Assembly (NCBI GenBank): GCA_046594105.1
Contig: JBKJQB010000304.1
Coordinates: 1-5,824, forward strand
DNA from: JBDSGC01 sp046594105
Lineage (GTDB): Bacteria > Acidobacteriota > Thermoanaerobaculia > Gp7-AA8
Length of the DNA stretch: 5,824 nt
Reading direction: 5' to 3'
Shown here piece after piece: positions 1 through 5,822 of the stretch. The translations under genes were made by a program, and so were the position numbers. Within the stretch, counting starts at the first letter, position 1. The number at the start of each line of letters is the position of its first letter. Below the pieces are notes generated by a model that was not told the DNA's origin, ran no database searches, and saw nothing but the letters and a program-made list of their open reading frames with translations.

Positions 1-3
1 AGT

Positions 4-166
4 CCTTCTCCCCGCACACGGGGAGAAGGTGCCGAAGGCGGATGAGGGGAACTCACGCGATGAAGAGCAGGACCCCTCATCCCCGCTTCGCGGACCTTCT
101 CCCCGCTACGGCGGGGAGAAGGACACTCGATGGGGAGGCTCGCGCTTCTCATCATCAATCGATGCG
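4..166. repeat. REP-like paired palindromic element, left copy
   Basis: This is an intergenic element built from two units in inverted orientation. The first palindrome (4-29) has 11-base arms, CCTTCTCCCCG and its complement, around a 4-base loop. It is followed by the tail TGCCGAAGGCGGATGAGGGG (30-49). After a 23-base spacer (50-72), a near-complementary tail beginning CCCCTCATCCCCGC (73-94) leads into a second palindrome (95-122) with 12-base arms and loop TACG. Similarity to the right copy continues to about 166. Both copies lie in the same orientation and are 163 bases long when measured this way. The organisation is like that of BIME/REP pairs. I recognise the GGGGAGAAGG...GGATGAGGGG string as a type of intergenic repeat common in GC-rich bacteria, but cannot name the family. 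No open frame here looks genuine. Confidence 0.9.
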
Positions 167-200
167 CCTCGCGATTTTTTCACCACCGCTCAGTCGAGCA

Positions 201-1574
201 TCACACCGTGGCGTCAGCGTTCGGCGGTTCGGACATCGGAGGATTCTCCTCACCTTCGATGGCCAGCGGAGCCTGTCGCGGTTCCATCCACGGCAGCAAT
301 CCCGTGAAAGCGAGAAAAAGAATCATGATCGTGAGCTGGTTGAGGATGCGCTCCCAGGACCAGCGCACGTGCCAGGCGACGTCGTGCGGCGTAACCAGGT
401 ATGCGGCGAGGAAGAACAAGAGCTGGCAGAGGATCGCCGACGCCAGAAAACGTTCCCGCTGCACGATCCGGCGGAGCCCGAGCAGAATCGCCGCGATGAC
501 GCCGCCCCAGAAAAGCGGCCGACCGAGGGGATAGCGCCCCATGGCCTCGAACATCGGCCCGAGGTTTCCCAGATGTCCCAGAGCGCGTGATCCGATCGAA
601 CCGCTGGTGAGATCGCCGTGGAGGTGGTGGACCGATCGAAAGGCCATCCAGATCGCCGCCGTCAACGCCGCCGGCCACAGCCGCATCAGGAGTCCGAACG
701 CTCCGGCGATCACCAGACCGGCGGCCACCGCAACGATCAGAGTCAGACCTTCGTTTTTGCACATCGCCGCCGCTGCCAGAAACACGGCGCCGCGCGTGAC
801 GTCCGTGGCCCGCTCGCGGCCAACGCGCTGAATGCCTCGCCGCACATAGAGAACCCCGGTGGCGCCATACGCCACCAGCGGTCCTTCGGCCAGACCAATC
901 CACGGTGAGAGCGCACTGGAGATCATGGCCACCGTGGCCAGCGCGGCGACCATCCACGAACTGGTTTCCTCCTCCACGAAGCTGCGGAGGATCAGGAGCG
1001 TGGCGATGCCAAAGCAGACGTTCACCATCCCCAGCCAGCGGTCCGGCCAGGCGCCGGCAAGGATCGCGTAGTGATCGAACACCAGAGGAACCAGCAAGGG
1101 GTAGTCGACGTGCGCGAACTCGTTGAACGGATTCTCCAGAAAGCGCCAGTCAATGCCATGGGCGAACCAGAACTCCCGCGCCTTCAGCCCCCAGATTCCG
1201 ATGAAGTCGTATTCGACGGTGGGAGCGCGGGTGGCGAAATGCGCGTAGCCGATCACGAGCAGAACGGTCACCAGATCGATCCAGTGCGCGCGGATGCGCG
1301 GCCGGACGATGGCCGCGCGCATGCGGCCGCGGGCGGCCATCGCCCCGATCATCGCCCCGATCATGGCCAGCACCAGGCCGATCAATAGTGCCGGTCGCGA
1401 CCAGCTCACATGGGCCAGCGACAGGAGGAAGAGCACCGCGGCGGCCAGAGCGGCGCCCAGCAGATACGCCTCACCGATCCGGCGGCCACCTTGCCCGCTC
1501 TCCGCGTTGAGCCAGCAGGCCAGCGGCCAGCCTGCAGCCACAAGGACGAACGACGAGAGCAGGGCAGCGATCAA
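201..1574 (-). CDS. Polytopic membrane protein, GT-C glycosyltransferase-like
   Basis: The 457-residue protein has roughly 10-12 hydrophobic segments (for example near residues 3-20, 35-56, 60-80, 98-116, 183-198, 205-225, 277-297, 355-368, 378-396 and 411-428). An acidic EYD motif (121-123) sits just after a transmembrane helix, followed by WGLKAR (128-133) and HVDYPLLVPL (155-164). CKNEG (272-276) and WSWERILNQL (405-414) follow later. An acidic motif in the first large external loop, together with KNEG-type and R/E-rich late motifs, matches GT-C fold enzymes that use polyprenyl-phosphate sugars. The donor and acceptor are unknown. The start is TTG at 1574, overlapping the upstream stop as TTGA, with a GAGG sequence about 8 bases upstream, so translational coupling is likely. 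The last 30 residues are polar and probably cytoplasmic or disordered. Assignment to the superfamily is by motif pattern only; another polytopic enzyme is possible. Confidence 0.75.
   Translation of the reverse strand: MIAALLSSFVLVAAGWPLACWLNAESGQGGRRIGEAYLLGAALAAAVLFLLSLAHVSWSRPALLIGLVLAMIGAMIGAMAARGRMRAAIVRPRIRAHWIDLVTVLLVIGYAHFATRAPTVEYDFIGIWGLKAREFWFAHGIDWRFLENPFNEFAHVDYPLLVPLVFDHYAILAGAWPDRWLGMVNVCFGIATLLILRSFVEEETSSWMVAALATVAMISSALSPWIGLAEGPLVAYGATGVLYVRRGIQRVGRERATDVTRGAVFLAAAAMCKNEGLTLIVAVAAGLVIAGAFGLLMRLWPAALTAAIWMAFRSVHHLHGDLTSGSIGSRALGHLGNLGPMFEAMGRYPLGRPLFWGGVIAAILLGLRRIVQRERFLASAILCQLLFFLAAYLVTPHDVAWHVRWSWERILNQLTIMILFLAFTGLLPWMEPRQAPLAIEGEENPPMSEPPNADATV
1339..1362. repeat. 12-base perfect tandem duplication inside the GT-C gene
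   Basis: ATCGCCCCGATC occurs twice back to back. It stays in frame and gives the repeated tetrapeptide MIGA-MIGA around residues 71-78 in a transmembrane helix. It looks like a small slippage duplication and leaves the reading frame intact. Confidence 0.85.
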
Positions 1575-2035
1575 CGAATCCGCCTCTGCAGCGTCCCATC
1601 ATCCGACCGCCAGATCGTCACGAACCCCGGAAGAGCGGTGGCACTCCGCCAGCTCAGAACGTAGTCGGCCTGACGGAGGTTGCCGGGCGCCGGCCGATCT
1701 TGTCCCGGCACCAGCAGCGGCACCACCTGCCGGCCCGGAAGCAGGTAGCTGGCGCGGTAATAGCCGTACCCGTAGCCTCCCTCCCATTGCTGGAACGGAA
1801 GCGCGATGGCGATCCTCGCCCCGGGCGGCGTCCGTGCCGCGGCAGTCTCGAGCAGACGGCGAAACCCAGGAAGCTTCCGATAGGGCAGCTCCGTCAGCTG
1901 CGCCGGACTGGCAACCGGCGCTCCGGTCAGAACACGGACATAAAAAGGCTCGAAACCACCAGCGAGAATGGCCGCGAAGATCAGCCACGACGCAACCCGG
2001 CCTGGCAATGATGAGCGCTCGTTCAACGGTGTCAT
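1571..2035 (-). CDS. Small membrane-anchored protein, partner of GT-C-like protein
   Basis: The 154-residue protein has a short basic N-terminus, one hydrophobic helix at about residues 14-31, and a soluble remainder presumably outside the cytoplasmic membrane. The visible pattern PPGARIAIALPF (about 70-81), then a Gly/Tyr-rich stretch (WEGGYGYGYYRASYLLPGR, about 84-102), and an alternating ADYVLSW segment (about 123-129) suggest a compact alpha/beta domain. Small soluble domains of this kind often form the C-terminal part of GT-C enzymes or are encoded next to them. The gene ends inside the start codon of the GT-C-like gene (TTGA overlap), so the two are probably made together. ATG at 2035 is chosen because it precedes the membrane anchor. 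Its ribosome binding site is weak (GGGTAAG directly before the ATG). I do not recognise a named family, and the role is inferred from context. Confidence 0.7.
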   Translation of the reverse strand: MTPLNERSSLPGRVASWLIFAAILAGGFEPFYVRVLTGAPVASPAQLTELPYRKLPGFRRLLETAAARTPPGARIAIALPFQQWEGGYGYGYYRASYLLPGRQVVPLLVPGQDRPAPGNLRQADYVLSWRSATALPGFVTIWRSDDGTLQRRIR

Positions 2036-2089
2036 CTTACCCGCGGGATGAAATCGACGAAGGGATCGCCAGATAGGCGTGCGACCTGT

Positions 2090-2113
2090 GATCGCTGATC
2101 GGGGATCGCTGAT
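2090..2113. repeat. 10-base direct repeat GATCGCTGAT, spacing 14
   Basis: GATCGCTGAT occurs at 2090-2099 and 2104-2113 in the gap upstream of the small anchored protein gene. It lies 55-78 bases before the ATG, so it could be part of a promoter or operator region. It also fits the low-complexity GATCGCTGATCGG-type filler found between genes in some GC-rich genomes. Confidence 0.6.
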
Positions 2114-2131
2114 GGGAATGGATGGTTTCTG

Positions 2132-2149
2132 GCACCCATGCCGGGGTGC
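2132..2149. repeat. Small hairpin, arms GCACCC/GGGTGC
   Basis: Six-base perfect arms (2132-2137 and 2144-2149) enclose a 6-base loop; one flanking G-T wobble pair can be added. It is one of three adjacent inverted repeats in the 2036-2255 gap. There is no U tract, so it is not a typical intrinsic terminator. Confidence 0.55.
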
Positions 2150-2162
2150 TGTGCTGTTACCC

Positions 2163-2207
2163 GACGGTGATCCGGTGGTCGCTCTACGGCGACCACCGGC
2201 TACCGTC
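2163..2207 (-). terminator. Long hairpin downstream of DUF2911 gene; possible terminator
   Basis: The inner stem pairs CCGGTGGTCGC (2172-2182) with its exact complement (2189-2199) around a 6-base loop. After a small internal loop, a second 6-base stem (GACGGT 2163-2168 with 2202-2207) extends it. The RNA would be very stable and lies about 50 bases after the stop codon of the DUF2911 gene, where it could end transcription or protect the 3' end. No run of T follows on the minus strand, so intrinsic termination is uncertain. The structure could instead be a dispersed palindromic repeat. Confidence 0.45.
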
Positions 2208-2209
2208 TG

Positions 2210-2225
2210 GGACGCCTCGGCGTCC
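2210..2225. repeat. Compact hairpin GGACGCC/GGCGTCC
   Basis: Seven-base perfect arms (2210-2216 and 2219-2225) are separated by only 2 bases, so in RNA about 6 pairs would form with a 4-base loop. It directly adjoins the longer hairpin at 2163-2207. In the minus-strand transcript it would form first, about 30 bases after the DUF2911 stop codon. Confidence 0.6.
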
Positions 2226-2238
2226 GAATGCCCGAGTT

Positions 2239-2258
2239 CGATTGCCTACGATTGCCTA
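2239..2258. repeat. 10-base tandem repeat containing the DUF2911 stop codon
   Basis: CGATTGCCTA occurs twice in tandem (2239-2248 and 2249-2258). The copy at 2249-2258 carries the TAG stop codon (complement of 2256-2258) of the upstream gene. Repeats of the GGCAATCG type are common intergenic filler; here the array begins exactly at the end of the gene. Confidence 0.75.
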
Positions 2259-3386
2259 ATTGATGTCCTTGCCCTCTTCCAGTTTCTTCACCGAGGCCGC
2301 GAGACTCTTCCTGTTGACTTCATCGGGCGCCTGGGCCAGAGCGAGCTTCGCGTACTTCAGCGCTTCGGCGTAGCGGCCTGCTGCCGAGTAGCCGCGGGCC
2401 AGTCCGACGTTCACCGGCCAGACGTTGGGGAAACGTTTGGCGTTGAGCTCCCACACCTGCAGCGCCTCCGCCTTCTTTCCCTTGGCCATCAGTTGACGAG
2501 CGTATTGATGCAGACCGATCGGCGTGGCGGTGGCATGGGCCATGGCCTGGTCGCGCGCCTTTTTCGCCTCCATCAGCTTCCCATTGGCCTCGTTCGCCTC
2601 AGCCAGAATCATGAGGGTCTGGAAGTTCTCCTCACCGATTCCGCCCGGCGCGTGCGCGGCCGCCTCAGCCCAAAGCAGAGCATCCGCATTCCGCTTGTTG
2701 TCCAGTGCATACCGCGCCGCGGCCTGCCAGCTCCGCGAATTGAACCCCGGCTCGCCGCGCAGCTCCTGGCGGATGCGCGCCATGTAGAGATCGGTCTGGT
2801 CGGGGACGGTGATGGCCAAGGGCACCTGCAGGTCTTCCCATCGCATGACCACGGTCGCGGCGTCCTGCTTGCGTTCCGGAAACTCGTAGCTGAGCACCTC
2901 GTGGTACTCGCTCTTCGACGGCTTCACCTTGACGCGCAGCGCATCCTCGGCGGGATCGTAGAAGTAGCTTCCCCACGAGGCGGAGTTCTTCGAGAAGATG
3001 ACCGTCCATTCATTCGCGCCGGGAATCATGAACAGTCCGTACGTCCCGGCAGCCAGCTTCTGTCCTTCGACCATGACGTCGTGCGAAACGGCGAAGGTGG
3101 TGTTCTCGTTCGCGCCGGCGCGCCAGGGGCATTCCTTACAGCTCCCGAAACCGAGGTTGGGCATGCCGTAGGGAACCAGATCTCCGTAGATCTTGCCGCG
3201 CCGATCCTCGCCCTGCGGACTGTGAACGTGAGGGCTGCTGTAATCGATGGTGACGGTGACCAGGCCGACGTGCTGGATGATGGTCTGCCGCTGATTGCCG
3301 CCCGAGGGTGGACCGGAGATGGACTGTGCGCCGGCGAGACCGGCGCACAGCAGAGCCATCGCTGTGACGATGAGAGACTTCCGCAT
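2256..3386 (-). CDS. Exported DUF2911 protein with TPR-like tail
   Basis: The 376-residue protein starts with a Sec signal peptide (basic MRKS, hydrophobic 5-17, likely cleavage after AGA at 18-20). A DUF2911 domain follows at about residues 33-180. It is recognised by WRAGANENTTF (88-98), GTYGLFMIPG (114-123), EWTVIFSK (126-133) and WGSYFYDPAEDALRV (138-152). Residues 205-370 form amphipathic helix pairs resembling TPR repeats, for example AKGKKAEALQVWELNAKRFP (301-320) and AAGRYAEALKYAKLALAQAP (335-354). A segment with Cys83 and Cys86 (CKEC) sits between LVPYG and WRAGANE. DUF2911 has no established function; periplasmic location and protein binding through the TPRs are inferences. The start ATG has an excellent Shine-Dalgarno sequence upstream. 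The gene lies 80 bases after DUF2330 and could be in the same transcript or have its own promoter. Confidence 0.9.
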   Translation of the reverse strand: MRKSLIVTAMALLCAGLAGAQSISGPPSGGNQRQTIIQHVGLVTVTIDYSSPHVHSPQGEDRRGKIYGDLVPYGMPNLGFGSCKECPWRAGANENTTFAVSHDVMVEGQKLAAGTYGLFMIPGANEWTVIFSKNSASWGSYFYDPAEDALRVKVKPSKSEYHEVLSYEFPERKQDAATVVMRWEDLQVPLAITVPDQTDLYMARIRQELRGEPGFNSRSWQAAARYALDNKRNADALLWAEAAAHAPGGIGEENFQTLMILAEANEANGKLMEAKKARDQAMAHATATPIGLHQYARQLMAKGKKAEALQVWELNAKRFPNVWPVNVGLARGYSAAGRYAEALKYAKLALAQAPDEVNRKSLAASVKKLEEGKDIN

Positions 3387-3392
3387 GATTCG

Positions 3393-3400
3393 CTCCTCCT
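3393..3400 (-). promoter_or_regulatory. Strong Shine-Dalgarno for DUF2911 gene
   Basis: The minus strand reads AGGAGGAG followed by CGAATC and ATG (codon at 3384-3386). This near-consensus site at good spacing fixes the start and predicts efficient translation. Confidence 0.85.
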
Positions 3401-3466
3401 GCTGCGAGCGATCCTAGCGGGCTGTTCGAGAAGGTCTGGTCAGCATTCTGTGAACGTTGCTCACTG

Positions 3467-4774
3467 TCACGACCACCACTTGCCATCCTCGTTCGGCACT
3501 TCGGAAGAAACGAGGTGCATGCGCCTGCGCACGTCGTCGAGATCCCAGCCGGTCAGCGTCGTCATGTTCTTCGCCTCCCTCTCCTGCCGATCCCGCAGCT
3601 CACGACGGTAGCCGCCGGCGGTGTCGCAGTCCGACACGCCTTTCCAGGGGTGGTGCAGGACGTAGCGTGCCTGGAAGTTGCGGCGGTCGCCCGTCTCCTG
3701 GAACACCAGGTCTTCCGGAAAATGCGCGCGGTCGTAGCGGACATGCAGACGGCTGAGGAAGACGTTTGCGGCGCCGCTCTGGTCTTCGGAAGCCAGCCAG
3801 AACACGCCGAGCTTGCGCAGTTCCTCTCGTGAGAGCGGTTCCGACGCGCAGGGATCACACCAGTTCATGTCCCAGGCGTACTCCAGGAACACGGCCGACT
3901 GCTCCTCCTTCCGGACCTGATGGGAGAACAGCGCTTTGTAAAACGGAGCGAAGTCGTCGCGCACGAACATGGGGATCTCGATATCGGTAGGCAGGCGCAC
4001 GGTGCGATAGTTGGTCGTCTCTACACGTCCGGTTTTCGTCAGCGCGTAAACGAAGAGCTCCTGCGCGCCGTTCGCGTTGACGGTTCCCAGGCGGATGGGA
4101 AGCATGAATTTCGGGGACTCGTAGGCCACCTGCAGTGGGCGGAGATAGTTGAAGCCGAGGCGGGCCTTCTCGGCGACGTTTACGCGGGCCACGAAAAACT
4201 TCATCTTCTGGCGAATGTAGCTTCCGAGAACGGAGGAGGCGCCGGACGGGAGGGTGTATCCGTTCTGGCGCAGCCAGGTTTCCAGTCCGTCGCTCTGCTG
4301 CGCCGAGAGGATGAGGATGTCGTATTCGCCGACGGTGTAGCGCGCCTCGATGGTCACCCCGAGACTCTTGGCGCGGTTGACTTCCTTACGTTGGGCGCGG
4401 TCTTCCGCCACGCCTCCCACCGCCATCGGCGACATCGGCATCCGCAAGGCGCAGGGGTCGGGATCGAAGTACTCCACCAGCCGCGGCGAGGAGTAGGCGT
4501 CGATGTGATCGATGAGTGCTTTCTCCGCGACGTGAATCTGACCGCGCTCGATCTTGGTGGGGACGGGGATGACCACGGCGAAGTCGCGGGCCGCGCCCTG
4601 GAAATCGTTGGCCATGGTCATGACCGTGCGGTCGCCATCGCGGACCAGGACCACCTGGGAGGCGCGGTTGAAGAGCTTCGCGTCGCCCTTCGCTACGTAG
4701 AAACCACAGAAACTGAACCCGGGGATACAGCAGGAACTGATGACGAGGGCGATGCATGCGATGCGTCGAACCAT
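3467..4774 (-). CDS. Exported DUF2330 domain protein
   Basis: The 435-residue protein has a signal peptide (MVRRIACIALVISSCC..., residues 1-22), with mature protein probably beginning near CGFYVAKGDAKLF (23-35). The segment ASQVVLVRDGDRTVMTMAND (38-57) and VVIPVPT (67-73) are the hallmark start of DUF2330 proteins. Later conserved-looking points include EYFDPDPC (101-108), WCDPC (305-309) and SDC (381-383), so disulfides are possible. Cys23 is preceded by FSF, not a standard lipobox, so a lipoprotein is doubtful. The start ATG at 4774 is chosen because GGAGG sits 6 bases upstream and the signal peptide begins there. The frame is open further upstream, to 5227, but that part shadows the RnfD-like gene. 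The function of DUF2330 is unknown. The 5' end overlaps the preceding gene by 82 bases. Confidence 0.9.
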   Translation of the reverse strand: MVRRIACIALVISSCCIPGFSFCGFYVAKGDAKLFNRASQVVLVRDGDRTVMTMANDFQGAARDFAVVIPVPTKIERGQIHVAEKALIDHIDAYSSPRLVEYFDPDPCALRMPMSPMAVGGVAEDRAQRKEVNRAKSLGVTIEARYTVGEYDILILSAQQSDGLETWLRQNGYTLPSGASSVLGSYIRQKMKFFVARVNVAEKARLGFNYLRPLQVAYESPKFMLPIRLGTVNANGAQELFVYALTKTGRVETTNYRTVRLPTDIEIPMFVRDDFAPFYKALFSHQVRKEEQSAVFLEYAWDMNWCDPCASEPLSREELRKLGVFWLASEDQSGAANVFLSRLHVRYDRAHFPEDLVFQETGDRRNFQARYVLHHPWKGVSDCDTAGGYRRELRDRQEREAKNMTTLTGWDLDDVRRRMHLVSSEVPNEDGKWWS

Positions 4775-5589
4775 GACTTTCCTCCAGATCCGTTTGGGGA
4801 TCTTTTTCCAGACCATTGATGACGTGTTCCGTGAATGAGCGCGTCGATGAGAGGCACCGCGAGCGAGGAGGCGGCAAGCGACCAGAGAAGCCCGTTGGTG
4901 CGGAAGAGCGAGAACTGAATGTGTGCCGCGCCGGCCGCGACGATCGCGGCAAAGGCGATCCGCCCGATGCGCGAGTCCGGCGTCGTCTTCGGATCGGAGA
5001 TCATGAAGAAGGTGAACAGCAGCAGCGAGCCGCTCTCCAGGCGATGGATGGGAATGGTCATCGGCTCGCCCAGCCACAGGGAGCGAGCCACCAGGACGAG
5101 CACCCACGCCGCCATGAAGGCCCAGGTCACGTCGGCCCGCGCAGCGCGATTGACCACCAGCCCGCCGACGCAGACGATCAGAAAGGCGAAGAAGGCCACG
5201 CTGCCCCATTGCCCCGGCGACACCCACACGTGCCTCGAGCAGAGCATCAGGATCACCAGCGCGAAGTTCGTCGGGTTGAAGACGTGCTTCCCCCTGACCC
5301 GGATCAGAAATTTGCTCCCCACGGCAATCGCCGCGGCGATGGGAAGGAGCGCCGGCTCATCGCTGCGAAACAGCAGCGCCAGGGAGAGCGCGGAGATGGC
5401 CGCACTGCGCGGATCGAATGGAACGCCGGTGGCCCGGGAGCAAACCCATTGCGTCATCTCGGCGGCAACCAGCAGCACGAGCACCTGCCATGGCCTCACA
5501 TCGAATCCCAGCACGACCATCCCATACGTCAACAGGGTTGTCAGCGCCGCAATCTGGTAGAGGCGCGGGTCCATGCCATGGCTGCTCAT
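4693..5589 (-). CDS. Stand-alone RnfD/NqrB-like membrane protein
   Basis: The protein has 298 residues from the chosen start and about 8-10 hydrophobic helices. KHVFNPTNFALVILML (101-116), WVSPGQWGS (122-130) and SDPKTTPDSR (198-207) match the NQR2/RnfD/RnfE membrane family (Pfam NQR2_RnfD_RnfE). In complete Rnf and Nqr complexes this subunit carries covalent FMN on a Thr in an S(T)GAT motif. I find no such motif here, and no other Rnf subunit gene is in the window, so electron transport by this protein is unproven. ATG 5589 (MSSHGMDPRLYQ) is used; ATG 5574 is an equal alternative, since neither has a clear ribosome binding site. The open frame continues upstream into the repeat element, where its Pro/Ser/Arg-rich translation is spurious. 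The last 46 residues are polar, Ser/Pro/Gly-rich and partly overlap the DUF2330 gene. Confidence 0.85.
   Translation of the reverse strand: MSSHGMDPRLYQIAALTTLLTYGMVVLGFDVRPWQVLVLLVAAEMTQWVCSRATGVPFDPRSAAISALSLALLFRSDEPALLPIAAAIAVGSKFLIRVRGKHVFNPTNFALVILMLCSRHVWVSPGQWGSVAFFAFLIVCVGGLVVNRAARADVTWAFMAAWVLVLVARSLWLGEPMTIPIHRLESGSLLLFTFFMISDPKTTPDSRIGRIAFAAIVAAGAAHIQFSLFRTNGLLWSLAASSLAVPLIDALIHGTRHQWSGKRSPNGSGGKSWFDASHASPSSSVPAVSPGSVSVVST
4781..4785 (-). promoter_or_regulatory. Shine-Dalgarno for DUF2330 gene inside the RnfD-like gene
   Basis: The minus strand reads GGAGG, then AAAGTC, then the ATG at 4772-4774. The site lies within the last codons of the RnfD-like frame, which fits coupled re-initiation. 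It supports the chosen DUF2330 start over the in-frame ATG at 4816. Confidence 0.8.
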
Positions 5590-5659
5590 GTCCCATTGGA
5601 TGCAGCAGGGTGTGAAAAGAAAACCGGAGAAGTCTGGGTGGCGTGATGCCGACCGAGTT

Positions 5660-5822
5660 CCTTCTCCCCGCGCACGGGGAGAAGGTGCCGAAGGCGGATG
5701 AGGGGAGCCCGCCCGGGAAGATGGGGACCCCTCATCCCCGCTTCGCGGACCTTCTCCCCGCTGCGGCGGGGAGAAGGAACTCGGGTGGGGAGGGCTTCCC
5801 GCTTCGTCCATCAATCAATGCG
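5660..5822. repeat. REP-like paired palindromic element, right copy
   Basis: This is a direct copy of the element at 4-166. The first palindrome is 5660-5685 (loop CGCA), with tail TGCCGAAGGCGGATGAGGGG at 5686-5705. The spacer is 22 bases (5706-5727), the complementary-type tail 5728-5749, and the second palindrome 5750-5777 (loop TGCG). The trailing part, with ATCAATCAATGCG, aligns to the left copy up to the window edge, so the element may extend beyond. Both palindromes keep perfect arms; their differences from the left copy fall in the loops, while the spacer is clearly diverged. It lies about 70 bases upstream of the RnfD-like start and could contain or insulate its promoter. Confidence 0.9.

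Noticed and set aside
4..122. CRISPR array or phage attachment sites as explanation for the end repeats
   Set aside because: Only one copy lies at each end, each with its own internal palindromes. There are no regularly spaced units, and no integrase, Cas or phage gene is in the window.
161..180. Possible plus-strand intrinsic terminator (T6 at 175-180 after a GC-rich stretch)
   Set aside because: The preceding sequence forms only about a 3-base stem, and no plus-strand gene ends here.
2079..3611. A 510-codon open frame on the plus strand opposite the DUF2911 gene
   Set aside because: It is antisense to a clear DUF2911 gene with signal peptide and strong ribosome binding site. Its translation has no recognisable domain and is typical of the open antisense frames of GC-rich genes.
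3920..4819. A 299-codon open frame on the plus strand opposite the DUF2330 gene
   Set aside because: Its His/Gly/Asp/Val-rich translation lacks a family signature and mirrors the codon pattern of the DUF2330 gene on the other strand.
4775..5227. Upstream extension of the DUF2330 frame by 151 codons
   Set aside because: It overlaps the well-supported RnfD-like gene in another frame, and its Arg/Gly/His-rich translation is not protein-like. The ribosome binding site and signal peptide mark the start at 4774.
4816..5646. A 276-codon open frame on the plus strand opposite the RnfD-like gene
   Set aside because: It is antisense to a membrane protein gene with clear family motifs. Its highly charged His/Arg/Glu-rich translation is the expected shadow of hydrophobic codons.
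5590..5814. Upstream extension of the RnfD-like frame into the right repeat element
   Set aside because: The extra residues translate the palindromic repeat (Pro/Ser/Arg/Gly-rich) and would place a disordered stretch before the first membrane helix. A start at 5589 or 5574 is more plausible.
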